NCBI RefSeq assembly: GCF_042652965.1
Contig: NZ_JBHSHL010000025.1
Location: 62,001-126,000 of the forward strand
Direction of reading: 5' to 3'
Origin: Filifactor villosus
Lineage (GTDB): Bacteria; Bacillota; Clostridia; Peptostreptococcales; Filifactoraceae
DNA length: 64,000 nucleotides
Shown here one piece after another: positions 1-7,884 of this stretch (position 1 is its first letter; each line of letters opens with the position of its first letter). The translations under genes and the position numbers were made by a program. The notes below the pieces were generated by a model. It worked only from the letters and a program-made list of their open reading frames with translations, did not search any database and was not told the origin of the DNA.

Positions 1-1
1 A

Positions 2-1030
2 ACAGGTCCGATCAGGGGATTTGCACTGACTTTGATGATAGGTATTATTGCTTCTATTATTACAGCTGTATTTATTACGAAGGCATTGCTCAAAGCGATT
101 GTCAACATCTTCCGTATTACAAGTGTGGAGAGTTTCGGCGTTAAAGTGCAGGAGAAAGAAAAGAAAGAGATCGATATTGTAGGAAAGAAAAAAATCTATT
201 TCTCCGCCTCCGCGATTTTCATTGTGATCGGACTGCTGTTCGGACTTGTTGCAGGATTGAACTATGGAATCGACTTTACCGGTGGAACCACGATGGGAAT
301 CAATCTTGGAAAATATGTCGAAACCAAAGAAATCCGAACTCTTACCGATGAGGTGGACAAGGAGATGTCTATCAATTACTTGGGAGAAAACAAAGATTCT
401 ATTGAACTCAAGACGATAAAGGACTTGGAGAATGAAGAGCGTAAGGCACTGTTCGGCAAGTTTAAAGAGAAGTACGGTCTTCAAGACGATGCCTTCTACA
501 AGTCTTCTCAGTTTGGGCCTTCGGTTGGGCAGGAAATCAAGAACAAGGCACTTATATCCGTTGCGATTGCAACCTTGTGTATGATGCTTTACATCTCCTT
601 CCGTTTCCAACTCGCTTACGGCTTGGCGGCGATTATCGCCCTGTTGCATGACGTGTTGGTCGTATTTGCAGTCTACACCCTATTGAAGATACCTGTAAAC
701 TCACCCTTTGTTGCAGCGATGCTGACGGTTGTGGGTTACTCCATCAACGATACCATCGTTGTCTTTGACAGGGTAAGGGAGAATCTGGGCGGAAGACGAA
801 GCAACTTGGAGCATGTAGTCAATAAGTCGGTCAACGAAACCATAAGAAGATCGATCAACACATCTGTAACCACATTGGTGGCGATACTGGCTTTGTATAT
901 TATGGGAGTGGATTCCATCAAAGAATTTACTCTGCCCCTACTTTGCGGTATTGCGGTGGGAACTTACTCCTCCATCTTTGTGGCGGGACCGCTTTGGGTC
1001 GTATTGAGCAAAAAATTAAGAAGAGCATAG
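2..1030 (+). CDS. secDF: Protein translocase SecDF, C-terminal part (SecD end fused to SecF); 5' end outside window
   Basis: The frame is open from base 2, so the start lies upstream of the window. The first residues (GPIRGFALTLMIG) are the last membrane part of SecD. The chain runs on without a stop into SecF: a first SecF membrane segment at about 210-265, the DFTGG motif at about 272-286, GPSVG near 517-531, then the VVGYSINDTIVVFDRVREN core near 728-785. SecD and SecF are therefore one polypeptide, as in Bacillus SecDF. The protein uses the proton gradient to help pull secreted proteins through SecYEG. A strong hairpin terminator follows the stop. yajC, the usual partner gene, lies 5.5 kb downstream, after the division cluster. 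Confidence 0.95.
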   Translation, partial: TGPIRGFALTLMIGIIASIITAVFITKALLKAIVNIFRITSVESFGVKVQEKEKKEIDIVGKKKIYFSASAIFIVIGLLFGLVAGLNYGIDFTGGTTMGINLGKYVETKEIRTLTDEVDKEMSINYLGENKDSIELKTIKDLENEERKALFGKFKEKYGLQDDAFYKSSQFGPSVGQEIKNKALISVAIATLCMMLYISFRFQLAYGLAAIIALLHDVLVVFAVYTLLKIPVNSPFVAAMLTVVGYSINDTIVVFDRVRENLGGRRSNLEHVVNKSVNETIRRSINTSVTTLVAILALYIMGVDSIKEFTLPLLCGIAVGTYSSIFVAGPLWVVLSKKLRRA

Positions 1031-1042
1031 AGAAGTTGGAAA

Positions 1043-1092
1043 GAGGATATGGAAGAAGAGGTTTGTTTACTTCCATATCCTCTCTTTTGTTT
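1043..1092 (+). terminator. Rho-independent terminator of secDF
   Basis: GAGGATATGGAAG (1043-1055) pairs perfectly with CTTCCATATCCTC (1070-1082) across a 14-nt loop and is followed by a T-rich stretch. It lies 13 bases after the secDF stop. Confidence 0.9.
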
Positions 1093-1218
1093 TCAGACAG
1101 GAGTGAAGAAAAAATGAAACTTGCTTTGAAAAAACCAAAAATAATGGGAGTCTCTATTGATAAGAAGGACGAATAGGACTAAAATAAAAGACATCGGAAG
1201 CTGTGCTTTTTGTAAAGA

Positions 1219-1331
1219 ATACTGTTATCTGTTTGAATTACGGGGTTGCATAGAGTTGCAATTCATCAAACCTATACTTGTTTTAGCGAGGATATCGCTT
1301 ATTCGGATGGGATTTTTATTGGGCAATAGTA
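1219..1331. mobile_element. Degenerate copy of the ~112-bp TA-flanked element (A/B superfamily)
   Basis: Begins ATACTGTTATC and ends GCAATAGTA followed by TA, 113 bp in total, the same length and ends as the better copies. The interior is too diverged to assign to A or B. D1 begins directly after it. Confidence 0.55.
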
Positions 1332-1333
1332 TA

Positions 1334-1605
1334 AAATATGGAACGAGGACATTCTTGGAATCCAAACCTGAATCGTGAACCATAGCATCTGAAGTTCTTA
1401 ATTCTCAAACAGTTTAATTCCAATGATGTGTCACTCATTTGGATCGGATTATCCGCCTTGTGTAATTCACTGTGTCGCCCTTCGGGGTTGTACGCCGATC
1501 ACAAGATCTGCTTACTCTTTAAGAAAGAAGTTATCATTTTTTGTTTTTTACTTTCTTCTTCTCCGTTCTTGTGTTAAAAAACACGGTGGTTGCAGGTCAA
1601 GTCCA
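1334..1605. repeat. D1 repeat, diverged partner of D2 at 7272
   Basis: Shares blocks with D2 in the same order: GGAACGAGGA, TCGTGAACCATAGCATC, TTCACTG(T/C)GTG, AGTTATC(A/G)TT followed by TTTGTTTTT, and CCTGTGTT-like near the end. Neither copy keeps an open frame, so this is an old duplicated non-coding sequence or the remnant of a gene. Confidence 0.6.
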
Positions 1606-1867
1606 TGATCAAAGGACGATTCATTCAAACAAGTATCCGTATCATATCTGAATGTTGTTTCTTTGATGTTTCTTCAAGTAGGGTCCTTTCCTGAAACAAG
1701 TTAAGAGAATGTAGAAGAGCACGCACAATAATCAAGATATAGGTACAACTGTCTTTTTATAAGGGGTAACGGCGTGCTGTTTTGCTTTTGGAAGCGATGC
1801 ACAGGAGTGAGCGCGATCGATATAAAAGACAAATATGGCTTTATTTTAGAGTGGAGTGTGAGAAAAA

Positions 1868-2428
1868 TTGAGAGTGTTATCAGCTAAGAACTATATTACA
1901 ACAAAGTGGTCGGGAGGGACGACAACGCAACTGTATATTTATCCTGAAGATGCGGATTATGGGGAGCGCAATTTTTTCTGGAGGGTCAGTACGGCACATA
2001 TCGATGAGGAAACTTCCGTATTTACAGCTTTGCCGGGGATACAGAGATGGATCCTTCCTATTACGGGAGATCTGGATCTGGATATTGCAGGAGAACACGT
2101 CCATTTGACTCCTCTACAAACCTGTTGTTTTGACGGCGGTCTTCCTATCCGAAGTAGTGGAAGGATTCAAGATTTCAACCTGATGTTATCCGAAGGCTGG
2201 GAGGGTACCGTAGAAGTTCTGGAGGTGCAGAGGAACCTTCGGTTGAAGAGGGGATTTTACTATCTTCCGCCCGAACAGGGAGATGTGAGGGTCATCATGA
2301 CGGATGACGAAGGAAGGGAAGTCATTGCGGTTCAGGGAAACTGTATCTATGTGGAAGAAGGAGAAAAGGAAGCGGTTTTTGACAAGCCCTGTAAGATTAT
2401 TTTTATAGATGTAAATAAGAGATATTGA
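1868..2428 (+). CDS. HutD/Ves-family cupin-like protein
   Basis: 186 residues, matching the HutD family (about 180-200). The family signature is visible near the N-terminus (TTKWSGGTTTQLYIYP, equivalent to WKNGGGxTxEIA), followed by FFWRVSTAHI and the FDGG turn near residue 88. HutD proteins are small double-cupin folds found near histidine utilisation genes and thought to sense or bind a small ligand. No hut genes are nearby, so its role here is open. A TTG start is used; a GTG two codons later is equally possible. A GGAG lies about 11 bases upstream. It stands alone, with non-coding DNA on both sides. Confidence 0.8.
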   Translation: MRVLSAKNYITTKWSGGTTTQLYIYPEDADYGERNFFWRVSTAHIDEETSVFTALPGIQRWILPITGDLDLDIAGEHVHLTPLQTCCFDGGLPIRSSGRIQDFNLMLSEGWEGTVEVLEVQRNLRLKRGFYYLPPEQGDVRVIMTDDEGREVIAVQGNCIYVEEGEKEAVFDKPCKIIFIDVNKRY

Positions 2429-2621
2429 GAAAAGGAACATATCGGCGAGAAAACGATTTCGAATTGTAAGGTTGTTCCAAACAAAAACCTTATATTAAAA
2501 GTATGTGTCAGTTTCGAGGAAAAACATTGATTTTTTAAAAGATTGAATGTAAAATAAACCATAAGTATAGTTTTTTTCAAAATGAACTATATGCGTTGGG
2601 GAATCAAAAGGAATATGACAC

Positions 2622-3890
2622 ATGGAAAAAAGAACAAAAAAACGTCGAAGGAGAAGACTGAGGACGCAGTTCGGTTGGAGACTTGCGTTTCTTGCCGTCA
2701 TTCCCTTTTTCGTCTATAACATCTTTGTTTCGATTAGGTTGATTTCAGTTCGAACACAGATTGTCGAATTAGGACAGGTTTTGAATGCAGCCGAAAAGAA
2801 GGCTGTTATCATCCGTGATGAAACAGTGATCACCTCTTCCTATGAGGGGTTTGTGGAATATATCATCAATCAGGGTGACAGGATTCGTAAGGGGACGGAT
2901 GTGGCCGTTATAAAGAGCGGATATGATACGGAGGAACTTCACGGGAGACTGAGGTTGATCGATTATAAAATACAGAATTACTCCGGTGAAGACAATACCG
3001 CTAATATCGAGTCGGAAATCAACAAAAAAAACATGGAGCTTCAAGTCTTGTATGCAGATCTGCAAAAGAGGATACTGGCGGAGGAAGAGGAGTATCTTCC
3101 TTCTCTCAAAGAAGAGATCCTCAAGATCAACGAAGAAAAGAAGTTCTTGAGAGAGACAGGACGAGATGGGAAAAAATCTCTTGAAGAATTGAAGCTTGAG
3201 AAGGAAGGAGTCCTTGCTCAACTCAAAGGTACAAGTTACCGGATAAAGACACCCAAAAGCGGGGTCGTTTTGGCTTACTGTGACGGATACGAGGATGTCT
3301 TCACCTTTGAAAACAGGAATAAGCTGACGGTATCGGAGATCGAAAAGGTTTCGGACAAGAACAAAACAGATTTGAAAAAAAGCGTCTCTAAAGGGGATCC
3401 CATTGGAAAAACAGTCTATAACTTCAAGTACTACTTTGCCTGTCAGGTCGATAAGGAAGACATCCAACATATTCGTTCTTTTCAGCCCGTTCGTATCTAT
3501 GTCGATTCGCATGAGTTGATCGGATATCTGGAAGACTTTCACAAGGGAGGAGACGGGAAGTTCCTAGGATTGTTCTGTGTAGAGGATGAGACCTTCCGAT
3601 TTTATGAGAACAGAAGTTACAAAATAAGGGTGGAATACGATAACGAAAAAGGTTTGAAAATCCCCAGATCGGCTTTGGTCAAGAACGATGAAGGGGAAGA
3701 AGGTGTCTATATCGTTGACGAAGCGGGAACTGCAAACTTCAAGAAATTGAGTCCCGTGTTAACACAGGATGACAAGTACATTGTCTGCAAATATCATTTT
3801 GCAGGAGAAAAGCAGGAAGAAGAAGTGAATCTCTATGATGAGATCGTAGTGAATCCTTCCGGTGTGTATCAGGGACAGAGGGTGAAATAA
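2622..3890 (+). CDS. HlyD-like membrane-fusion/adaptor protein of the division cluster
   Basis: 422 residues. A very basic N-terminus (KKRRRRRLR) precedes one membrane helix at about 19-41. A biotinyl-lipoyl-like half follows at about 64-98 (SSYEGFVEYIINQGDRIRKGT), then a Glu/Lys-rich coiled coil at about 125-205, then the second lipoyl half (KTPKSGVVLAY). This is the layout of HlyD-type adaptors. No transporter gene accompanies it. It is the first gene of a tight operon: yggS starts at the next base after its stop. In Clostridia an HlyD-like gene often sits just before yggS-sepF, so a role at the septum or cell envelope is more likely than drug efflux. That role is inferred from context only. 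Confidence 0.8.
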   Translation: MEKRTKKRRRRRLRTQFGWRLAFLAVIPFFVYNIFVSIRLISVRTQIVELGQVLNAAEKKAVIIRDETVITSSYEGFVEYIINQGDRIRKGTDVAVIKSGYDTEELHGRLRLIDYKIQNYSGEDNTANIESEINKKNMELQVLYADLQKRILAEEEEYLPSLKEEILKINEEKKFLRETGRDGKKSLEELKLEKEGVLAQLKGTSYRIKTPKSGVVLAYCDGYEDVFTFENRNKLTVSEIEKVSDKNKTDLKKSVSKGDPIGKTVYNFKYYFACQVDKEDIQHIRSFQPVRIYVDSHELIGYLEDFHKGGDGKFLGLFCVEDETFRFYENRSYKIRVEYDNEKGLKIPRSALVKNDEGEEGVYIVDEAGTANFKKLSPVLTQDDKYIVCKYHFAGEKQEEEVNLYDEIVVNPSGVYQGQRVK

Positions 3891-4580
3891 GTGTCTGTTG
3901 AAAAAAACATAGCAGAGATCAAAAAGAAAATGGAAGAAGCCAAGCAACGGAGCCGCTATCATCAAGATGTGAAATTGATTGCCGTCACTAAAACCGTCGA
4001 GCATGAGAAGATGATACAGGCCTATCGAGCCGGAATTTTGGATTTTGGGGAGAATAGAGTTCAGGAGATTCAAAAAAAATATGAGTTGTTCCCGAAAGAG
4101 ATTCGATGGCATTTGATTGGAACCCTACAAACCAATAAGGTAAAATATATTATCGACAAGGTGCATATGATCCACTCGCTTGATCGAGACTCCTTGGCAA
4201 AGGAGATCGATAAGAGGGCGAGGGAGAGGTCGAAAAGTATGGATTGTCTGGTTCAGGTCAATATCTCTCAGGAAGGCTCCAAACATGGTCAAACCAAGGA
4301 AGAGGCTCTTGACTTTGTGGAGCACATTTGTAGATCTTATCCCAATATTCGGATAAGGGGGTTGATGGGTATGGCGCCGTTTGAAGAAGACAGTGAGAAA
4401 ACCAGGTGTTATTTCACGGATATGAAGCAGTTGTTTGAGGAAGCGAAAACGTTAAACCTCGGAAACTCGGAGATGAGCCATCTCTCCATAGGTATGACGA
4501 ATGACTATGAAATTGCCATAGAAGAAGGTTCAACCATAGTTAGAGTGGGTACAGGTATATTTGGAAGAAGAAATTATTAG
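3891..4580 (+). CDS. yggS: YggS/PLPBP pyridoxal-phosphate homeostasis protein
   Basis: 229 residues. Family motifs appear in order: KLIAVTKT with the PLP lysine at residue 34, GENRVQE, WHLIGTLQTNKVKYI, HSLDR, QVNISQEGSKHG, GLMGMAP, and the phosphate-binding end SIGMTNDYEIAIEEGSTIVRVGTGIFG. YggS binds PLP as a single-domain barrel and buffers the cofactor and amino-acid pools; no catalysis is known. It uses a GTG start placed directly after the TAA of the HlyD-like gene, with the ribosome site inside that gene, so the two are likely translationally coupled. sepF follows 9 bases later, the usual Gram-positive arrangement. Confidence 0.96.
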   Translation: MSVEKNIAEIKKKMEEAKQRSRYHQDVKLIAVTKTVEHEKMIQAYRAGILDFGENRVQEIQKKYELFPKEIRWHLIGTLQTNKVKYIIDKVHMIHSLDRDSLAKEIDKRARERSKSMDCLVQVNISQEGSKHGQTKEEALDFVEHICRSYPNIRIRGLMGMAPFEEDSEKTRCYFTDMKQLFEEAKTLNLGNSEMSHLSIGMTNDYEIAIEEGSTIVRVGTGIFGRRNY

Positions 4581-4589
4581 ACGGGGGTA

Positions 4590-5060
4590 ATGACAATGGC
4601 AGAAAAGTTCACGGATAAATTGAAGGGCTATTTTTCAATTAGTGCGGATGATGAATACGAGTATGGCGGTTATGATGAGTTTGATGTAGCACCTGAAGAG
4701 CCTGTGAGTCTTCCCAAGTTTTCGTCTTCGAATAAGGTTGTCAATATCAATACGGCGGGTTCAGCCACAACGGGACAACATAAGGTTATCATTTATGAAC
4801 CTACGCAATACAATGAAGAGATCCCCGCCATCGTAGACAGTTTGAAAGCAAAGAAAGCTTGTGTCGTAAACTTGGAAAAAATAACGGATCCGGCTGTATC
4901 CGGTACGATATTTCATTTTTTGAATGGTGCGATTTATGCGATGAATGGAAGTGTAGCTAAGATTTCCACAGGTATTTTTATCTTTGCGCCTCCTTCCGTG
5001 GAGATTGACGGAACAGTGAAGAAAGCGTTGGAGAGCAAAGGGATATTTAAATGGCAGTAA
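4590..5060 (+). CDS. sepF: Cell division protein SepF
   Basis: 156 residues. The N-terminal amphipathic segment (MAEKFTDKLKGYF) would bind the membrane. An acidic linker (DDEYEYGGYDEFD) follows, then the SepF core from about residue 65: VIIYEPTQYNEEIPAIVDSLKAKKACVVNLE, then FHFLNGAIYAMNGSVAKISTGIFIFAPPSVEI. SepF polymerises into rings and anchors FtsZ at the septum. The start could be ATG 4590 or 4596, both behind a GGGGG-containing site. It sits in the yggS-sepF-yggT-ylmH operon. Confidence 0.95.
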   Translation: MTMAEKFTDKLKGYFSISADDEYEYGGYDEFDVAPEEPVSLPKFSSSNKVVNINTAGSATTGQHKVIIYEPTQYNEEIPAIVDSLKAKKACVVNLEKITDPAVSGTIFHFLNGAIYAMNGSVAKISTGIFIFAPPSVEIDGTVKKALESKGIFKWQ

Positions 5061-5081
5061 AGGAAAGAAAAGAGGGAAGTA

Positions 5082-5354
5082 ATGTTGGTGTATGAACTTA
5101 TAGACACCCTGTTCAAAGTTATGTATTTCGGTATTTTTGCAAGGGTGTTACTCAGTTTTTTTCCTGATTTTGCAAGGCGTAATTATCAGTTGACGGAGTT
5201 CATATATCGTTTGAGCGACCCTATTATGGCTCCTATCGAGACTTTTACCTCGAAGTATATGAATTTGGGCATGATAGACATTTCACCCATGTTGGGACTT
5301 TTGTTGGTCTCCAGTTTGAGAAGGGTGTTGTTTGCCTTGTTCTTCCTTGCTTAA
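5082..5354 (+). CDS. YggT-family membrane protein
   Basis: 90 residues with two hydrophobic helices (about 8-28 and 65-89) and the family motifs RVLLSFFPDFAR and LSDPIMAPIETF between them, followed by MIDISPMLGLLLV. YggT (YlmG) proteins are small integral membrane proteins encoded beside sepF and linked to division, osmotic tolerance and, in plastids, nucleoid distribution. The position between sepF and ylmH is standard. The stop is 22 bases before ylmH. Confidence 0.93.
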   Translation: MLVYELIDTLFKVMYFGIFARVLLSFFPDFARRNYQLTEFIYRLSDPIMAPIETFTSKYMNLGMIDISPMLGLLLVSSLRRVLFALFFLA

Positions 5355-5376
5355 GATTGAGGATTGTGAAGAATAG

Positions 5377-6168
5377 ATGAAAAGGGAAGAAAAAGTCATA
5401 AGGACTTCTCATATCAGTGATGAAGTGCTAAGAGAAAAGTTGTTTCGAATTTTGGATCTTGCTGAAAAAGTTCAACACACTTACCGCGCTTTACATACGG
5501 AGTTTTTGACTCCTTATGAGCAAAAGCAGGCGGAAGGTATTCTTGCGGGTTTGAATTCTGTCTCTTACCGTTTTCTCGGAGGTGTGGAGGAAGCGGAGCG
5601 AAAGATCGGTTATCTTTATCCTGATTATGAAGAAGATGAGGGTCAGGATTTTTTGTCATGTCTGAAAATAGTAGGGAATTTTAATTTTCGCAAGGTAAGC
5701 CATCGTGACTATCTCGGCAGTATCTTATCTTTGGGAATCAGAAGAGAAGCGATAGGGGATATTTTTGTCGGAGAAGATGCGACCTATATCATCTGTTTGA
5801 AGACGATGGAGGAGTATATTCGGTTGAATCTGGACAAGGTTGCAAACATAGGTGTAAAGGTAAAAAACGTTATGTGGGATGAGGTAAGTATCCCTAAGCC
5901 CGACTTGAAGGAACATACCTTTGTTGCAAGTTCACAGCGTCTCGATGCGATCGTTGCAGGAATGTTTAAACTCTCGCGTTCCGATGCCCAAAAACTCATT
6001 TCTTCCGAAAGGGTGCAGGCGGACTATCGGATAGTGACCAATCCCTCCAAGCAGATCGAGGCTCCCTGTGTGATATCTGTAAAAGGCTATGGCAAAGGAA
6101 GGTTCGAGCAAGCAGTAGGTCGAACGAAGAAAGATCGGCTCAGGTTGAAAGCGTTGATGTACCGATGA
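5377..6168 (+). CDS. ylmH: YlmH-type S4-domain RNA-binding protein
   Basis: 263 residues. The N-terminal two thirds match YlmH (LTPYEQKQAEGIL, FLGGVEEAERKIGYL, HRDYLGSILSLGIRREAIGDIFV). An S4 RNA-binding domain follows at about 183-245 (SSQRLDAIVAGMFKLSRSDAQKLISSERVQ...). YlmH acts in ribosome-associated quality control, handling peptidyl-tRNA on split 50S subunits. It is the last gene of the division operon. The divIVA gene that often follows ylmH is absent; the next gene is yajC after a 366-bp gap. Confidence 0.94.
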   Translation: MKREEKVIRTSHISDEVLREKLFRILDLAEKVQHTYRALHTEFLTPYEQKQAEGILAGLNSVSYRFLGGVEEAERKIGYLYPDYEEDEGQDFLSCLKIVGNFNFRKVSHRDYLGSILSLGIRREAIGDIFVGEDATYIICLKTMEEYIRLNLDKVANIGVKVKNVMWDEVSIPKPDLKEHTFVASSQRLDAIVAGMFKLSRSDAQKLISSERVQADYRIVTNPSKQIEAPCVISVKGYGKGRFEQAVGRTKKDRLRLKALMYR

Positions 6169-6534
6169 GGTTGTGAAGATAAACAAAAAGCGAAAGATCG
6201 TTGATAAGAAAACGGGTATTTCTATAATAAGCTTAATGCTGTTCGGTTGTGTGAGGCTGTAACATGTTATTTGTTTGTATAAGTGCGAGAGCCAAGAATG
6301 GAAGAAAGGGAAAAAAGACAGTTTTTTAAAGAAAATGACGTAAACGTTTACACTGTGCACACACGAAGGAGTGACGGATGTTTGATTATACAAACAACTC
6401 CGAAGACTTAATCACGGAGCAGTAGGATATGTCTTTGTGCAAGCAAACGGAAGACTTCGGTAAGGAGGATCCAAGGGTAATAAAAGCAAAGGTGTTGCTC
6501 TTTTGGTTTCAGTACGGATGGGATGTGAGAATCA
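6169..6534. other. 366-bp gap between ylmH and yajC
   Basis: No gene recognised. The only clear signal is the 12-bp perfect dyad at 6340-6351. divIVA would be expected about here in many relatives, but no frame resembles it. Confidence 0.5.
6339..6352. promoter_or_regulatory. cre-like / LacI-family operator dyad
   Basis: CGTAAACGTTTACA contains the perfect palindrome GTAAACGTTTAC and fits the catabolite-response consensus TGWAANCGNTNWCA apart from its first base. It lies about 185 bases before yajC. CcpA or another LacI-type repressor could bind; no such gene is in the window. Confidence 0.45.
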
Positions 6535-6864
6535 ATGAGGTCTTTTGAGGAAGTATTTTTTACCTATGTAGCAGTCTTTCTTATAGGATGGTATGTGTTT
6601 GTACACCTGCCCAAAAAGAACAAAAAAAAGAAGGAAGAGGAAGCTGAGAAGGCGAAAGAAGAAGAAAGTAAGAAGCAAAGGGAAGGGATGCTTAACGGAC
6701 TGGCCGCGGGAGATGTGATCATGACCTCGGGAGGAGTTTCGGGCATAGTTAAGGAAAAGGGCGATGACTACATCATTCTTACAGTGGATGAGAAAAAAGA
6801 GGTGGCTATCAAGGTGTTTTTGAGTGCTGTCGCCAATGTTGTAAAGAAGGCACAGGACAAGTAA
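6535..6864 (+). CDS. yajC: Preprotein translocase subunit YajC
   Basis: 109 residues. One N-terminal membrane helix (about 8-25) is followed by PKKNKKKKEEEAEKAKEEESKKQREGMLNGLAAGDVIMTSGGVSGIV, the classic YajC cytoplasmic part with its GDxVxTxGGxxG motif. YajC associates with SecDF. Here it is split from secDF by the HutD and division genes, whereas yajC and secDF are commonly adjacent. An imperfect hairpin with a T-run follows. Confidence 0.93.
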   Translation: MRSFEEVFFTYVAVFLIGWYVFVHLPKKNKKKKEEEAEKAKEEESKKQREGMLNGLAAGDVIMTSGGVSGIVKEKGDDYIILTVDEKKEVAIKVFLSAVANVVKKAQDK

Positions 6865-6919
6865 GGGAGGAAGAGAAAAAAGATTCTCCTTCTTATTATT
6901 GTCCTTCCCGCTTGTTTTT
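6855..6919 (+). terminator. Probable terminator of yajC
   Basis: ACAAG and GGG/GGA segments straddling the yajC stop (6857-6871) can pair with TCC, CCC and CTTGT at 6902-6914, with a small inner hairpin, followed by TTTTT. The stem is interrupted, so confidence is moderate. Confidence 0.5.
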
Positions 6920-7028
6920 GATCTTATCTTGGCATAAAAATCGGGATGGAGCTATTTACATATTAAAAATACATATAATGCGCGGATTTGAGAACAGGTT
7001 TATTTTAAGTTACTGTTGCAAACAGGTA

Positions 7029-7139
7029 ATACTGTTCGTCGATAGAAGTATGGATATATCTGTTTTAGATGACGAAACATCGTTTTATCTTCTATGGGTC
7101 ACGGATCGTTTATATCTAAAGCTCAAAGAAATAGTAGTA
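7029..7139 (+). mobile_element. Element A, copy 1
   Basis: ATACTGTTC...AATAGTAGTA with TA on both sides (7027-7028 and 7140-7141). It contains the conserved blocks ATAGAAG, TGGATATA, CTTCTAT and TATATC in that order. Confidence 0.75.
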
Positions 7140-7141
7140 TA

Positions 7142-7620
7142 ACACTAAAACCCAATTAATACTATTCTTCGATAGAAGTATGGTTATATCTGTTTTGCAA
7201 CCACGAAAATTCGTGTTCTCTTCTATAGGAGTGCAAATCGTTGATATCCATTATTCAAAGGAATAGTAGTATAAAATGTCAGGTGTATGGGAGGTATGGA
7301 GATAAATCGGAATTGATAGTAAATGAAAGTGTAAACGGAACGAGGATGTTTTTGGAGCTGAAAAGCAAGTCGTGAACCATAGCATCGGAACTTTCTAAGG
7401 CTTAAACAGCTGATTTATATGTTTCATCCGTTCGCAACGGCTTAGCAAACTTCGTCATTCACTGCGTGCCCCCTCCTCTTCTACGCGATGCTCCTCTGTC
7501 CGCTTTTTCAATCGATCGCAAGCCTTGCCTGCTCTCGAGAGCAGAGTTATCGTTCTTTGTTTTTCACTTTCATATCCGAGTCCTGTGTTGAAACATACTC
7601 ATATAGATAACGAGGCAATG
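7142..7620. repeat. D2 repeat, interrupted by element A copy 2
   Basis: The left flank ACTAAAACCCAATTA and right part TAAAATGTCAGGTGTATGGG resume as one sequence when the A element is removed and then match D3 at 45979. From about 7339 it also matches D1 (GGAACGAGGA, TCGTGAACCATAGCATC). Confidence 0.7.
7159..7271 (+). mobile_element. Element A, copy 2, inserted in D2
   Basis: 113 bp, ATACTATTC...GAATAGTAGTA, with TA at 7157-7158 and 7272-7273. The unoccupied equivalent is at 45979-46010, where CCAATTAAAATG reads straight through. It is the best evidence in the window that the family is, or was, mobile. Confidence 0.85.
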
Positions 7621-7737
7621 CAACAGGTAATAGTATAAACATCTTGTGTATTTGGGGATTCGTTCTTAAATTGAAATCCTTGCAAAAAAAAGTTGCAAAA
7701 TACCGAAATTTTGGATACAATCTATTATATGTTTCGA

Positions 7738-7848
7738 ATACTATTCTCCGTTTGAAATGTCGGGTATGAAACATCTATCCTTGAAAAAACAATTTGAGGA
7801 TGATATGCTTCAAAGTGTTTTACCTGTCAATTTTAATAGATAATAGTA
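7738..7848 (-). mobile_element. Element B, copy 1 (reverse orientation)
   Basis: Reverse complement matches B copy 3 at 36064: ATTGACAG, ACTTTGAAGCATAT, CAAATTGTTTTTT, TTTCAAACGGAGAATAGTAT. The right end adjoins TA. This end carries CTGTCA-17-TATAAA pointing toward the ileS T-box. Confidence 0.75.
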
Positions 7849-7852
7849 TAAA
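7824..7852 (+). promoter_or_regulatory. Promoter-like pair at the end of element B, upstream of ileS
   Basis: CTGTCA (7824-7829) and TATAAA (7847-7852) are 17 bases apart. The -10 straddles the element boundary. The same pair with the same spacing recurs at B copy 3 (36060-36088, minus strand) before another gene. Confidence 0.4.
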
Positions 7853-7884
7853 TAAATGATTTTGCGTTGATGAGAACAGTTCCC

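Larger units (their letters stand above)
1093..1867. other. 775-bp non-coding gap with repeats
   Basis: No convincing gene; the short open frames lack ribosome sites and recognisable sequence. It holds a full-length degenerate 113-bp element (1219-1331), the D1 repeat (about 1334-1605), and a possible long-range stem: AGCACGC at 1718-1724 complementary to GCGTGCT at 1772-1778, followed by GTTTTGCTTTT. The last could be a terminator-like or leader structure before the HutD-like gene. Confidence 0.5.

Noticed and set aside
943..1608. Small plus-strand frames after secDF
   Set aside because: They run through a terminator and repeat DNA and lack start signals.
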